DNA of 5,600 nt from an uncultured Hyphomicrobiales bacterium (lineage in GTDB: Bacteria; Pseudomonadota; Alphaproteobacteria; Rhizobiales; CAJQND01). Numbering within the stretch: the first letter of the stretch is position 1; every line of letters begins with the position of its first letter. The position numbers and the translations under genes were made by a program. Below, one piece after another: positions 5,161-5,600 of the stretch. The notes below the pieces were generated by a model that saw only the letters and a list, made by a program, of their open reading frames with translations, did not search any database and was not told the DNA's origin. The DNA is taken from assembly GCA_905479595.1 (NCBI GenBank), contig CAJQND010000012.1, positions 1 through 5,600 on the forward strand, given 5' to 3'.

Positions 5161-5600
5161 AATTGCTTGAAGTTTTATCTTTGTACTCGATGAACGCATT
5201 CTTGCGCAGATCGCGAAGATAACTTTTGCCGAGCGTGCGATAACGCTCGCTTTCCAAACGACTTTTCACATCGTCGCGGCTAACTGTTGGTGCTTGCGGG
5301 GCTATCCGTTCTGTTCCACAAAAAGCGATAATTTGCACGCTGGTCAGGTCCGGTGAGACCCCCATAACCGCAGCCCGGCCTGGACCGAGTTTTTTGAGAC
5401 TTGCAATGGTTTGCTTCGGCATACGGCGCGGGTCCGCTTGAACTATTTTACCAATCTTGACGTTGAAGATACCGGATGCGGCCTTACGCACTGAACCACA
5501 TCCCTTGAAGCGGCTGGTAAGTCTCTGCGCTTCAATCATTCTGGAACGCGCCACTTCCTGGGTGAGTTCTTTGGTCGGCTGGCGGTCCACGGGTAAATCG
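5159..5600 (-). CDS. surA: SurA-type periplasmic chaperone / peptidyl-prolyl isomerase, C-terminal part only
   Basis: SurA escorts unfolded outer-membrane proteins through the periplasm and carries parvulin-type prolyl isomerase domains. The gene enters from the right edge; 146 residues are visible (in frame from base 5599), ending at TAA 5161-5159. The visible part resembles the weakly conserved C-terminal half of alphaproteobacterial SurA: ARSRMIEAQRLTSRFKGCGSV, then KIGKIVQADPRRMPKQ and LGPGRAAVMGVS (a degenerate parvulin-like fold), then IIAFCGTERIAP and a helical, basic end LESERYRTLGKSYLRDLRKNAFIEYKD. Sequence alone is only moderately diagnostic; position directly upstream of pdxA-rsmA, the known lptD-surA-pdxA-rsmA order, adds most of the confidence. 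The signal peptide and main isomerase domain are outside the window. The GTG at 5590 is an internal valine codon, not the start. Confidence 0.75.
   Translation of the reverse strand, partial: DLPVDRQPTKELTQEVARSRMIEAQRLTSRFKGCGSVRKAASGIFNVKIGKIVQADPRRMPKQTIASLKKLGPGRAAVMGVSPDLTSVQIIAFCGTERIAPQAPTVSRDDVKSRLESERYRTLGKSYLRDLRKNAFIEYKDKTSSN

Noticed and set aside
1..5600. Search for a defence system, phage, insertion sequence, CRISPR array, tRNA or riboswitch
   Set aside because: Almost all sequence is occupied by recognised housekeeping genes, and the only gap (447-685) shows no direct repeat array, cloverleaf, transposase remnant or known riboswitch pattern that I can see by eye.

Overview
The window looks like ordinary, vertically inherited chromosome of an alphaproteobacterium, probably of the Hyphomicrobiales (Rhizobiales) or a near relative. 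The main evidence is gene order. The plus strand carries mltG - yicC - gmk and the minus strand carries surA - pdxA - rsmA, a convergent arrangement I know from many alphaproteobacteria. The protein wording (for example the MltG C-terminus and the RsmA N-terminus) and the moderate GC content fit this. Genus and species cannot be read from the sequence.

Plus-strand half (1-2229): the 3' end of mltG, encoding the endolytic murein transglycosylase, ends at 446. A 239-base gene-free gap (447-685) follows, with a candidate TATAAT promoter element and a 7-bp inverted repeat that holds the yicC Shine-Dalgarno sequence in its loop. Then come yicC (YicC/YloC-family endoribonuclease) and gmk (guanylate kinase), whose coding regions overlap by 4 bases (GTGA), so the two are very probably cotranscribed and translationally coupled.

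Minus-strand half (5600-2230, read leftwards): the 3' end of a surA-type periplasmic chaperone/peptidyl-prolyl isomerase gene, then pdxA (pyridoxal phosphate synthesis), rsmA/ksgA (16S rRNA adenine dimethyltransferase) and a zinc-dependent, probably NAD-linked alcohol dehydrogenase. pdxA/rsmA and rsmA/adh both overlap by the 4-base ATGA motif, so these genes form a tight operon. Their functions are housekeeping ones: envelope biogenesis, cofactor synthesis and ribosome maturation. The alcohol dehydrogenase is the only functionally unrelated gene and appears to be a lineage-specific addition at the operon's end.

The two transcription units converge with no intergenic base: the gmk stop codon ends at 2229 and the adh stop codon begins at 2230. 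I found no RNA gene, mobile element, CRISPR array, phage gene or defence system, and no convincing sign of an undescribed system. The points most worth a second look are the start codon of pdxA (an apparent CTG start behind an ideal Shine-Dalgarno sequence), the hairpin around the yicC ribosome binding site, and the abutting stop codons at the convergent junction.
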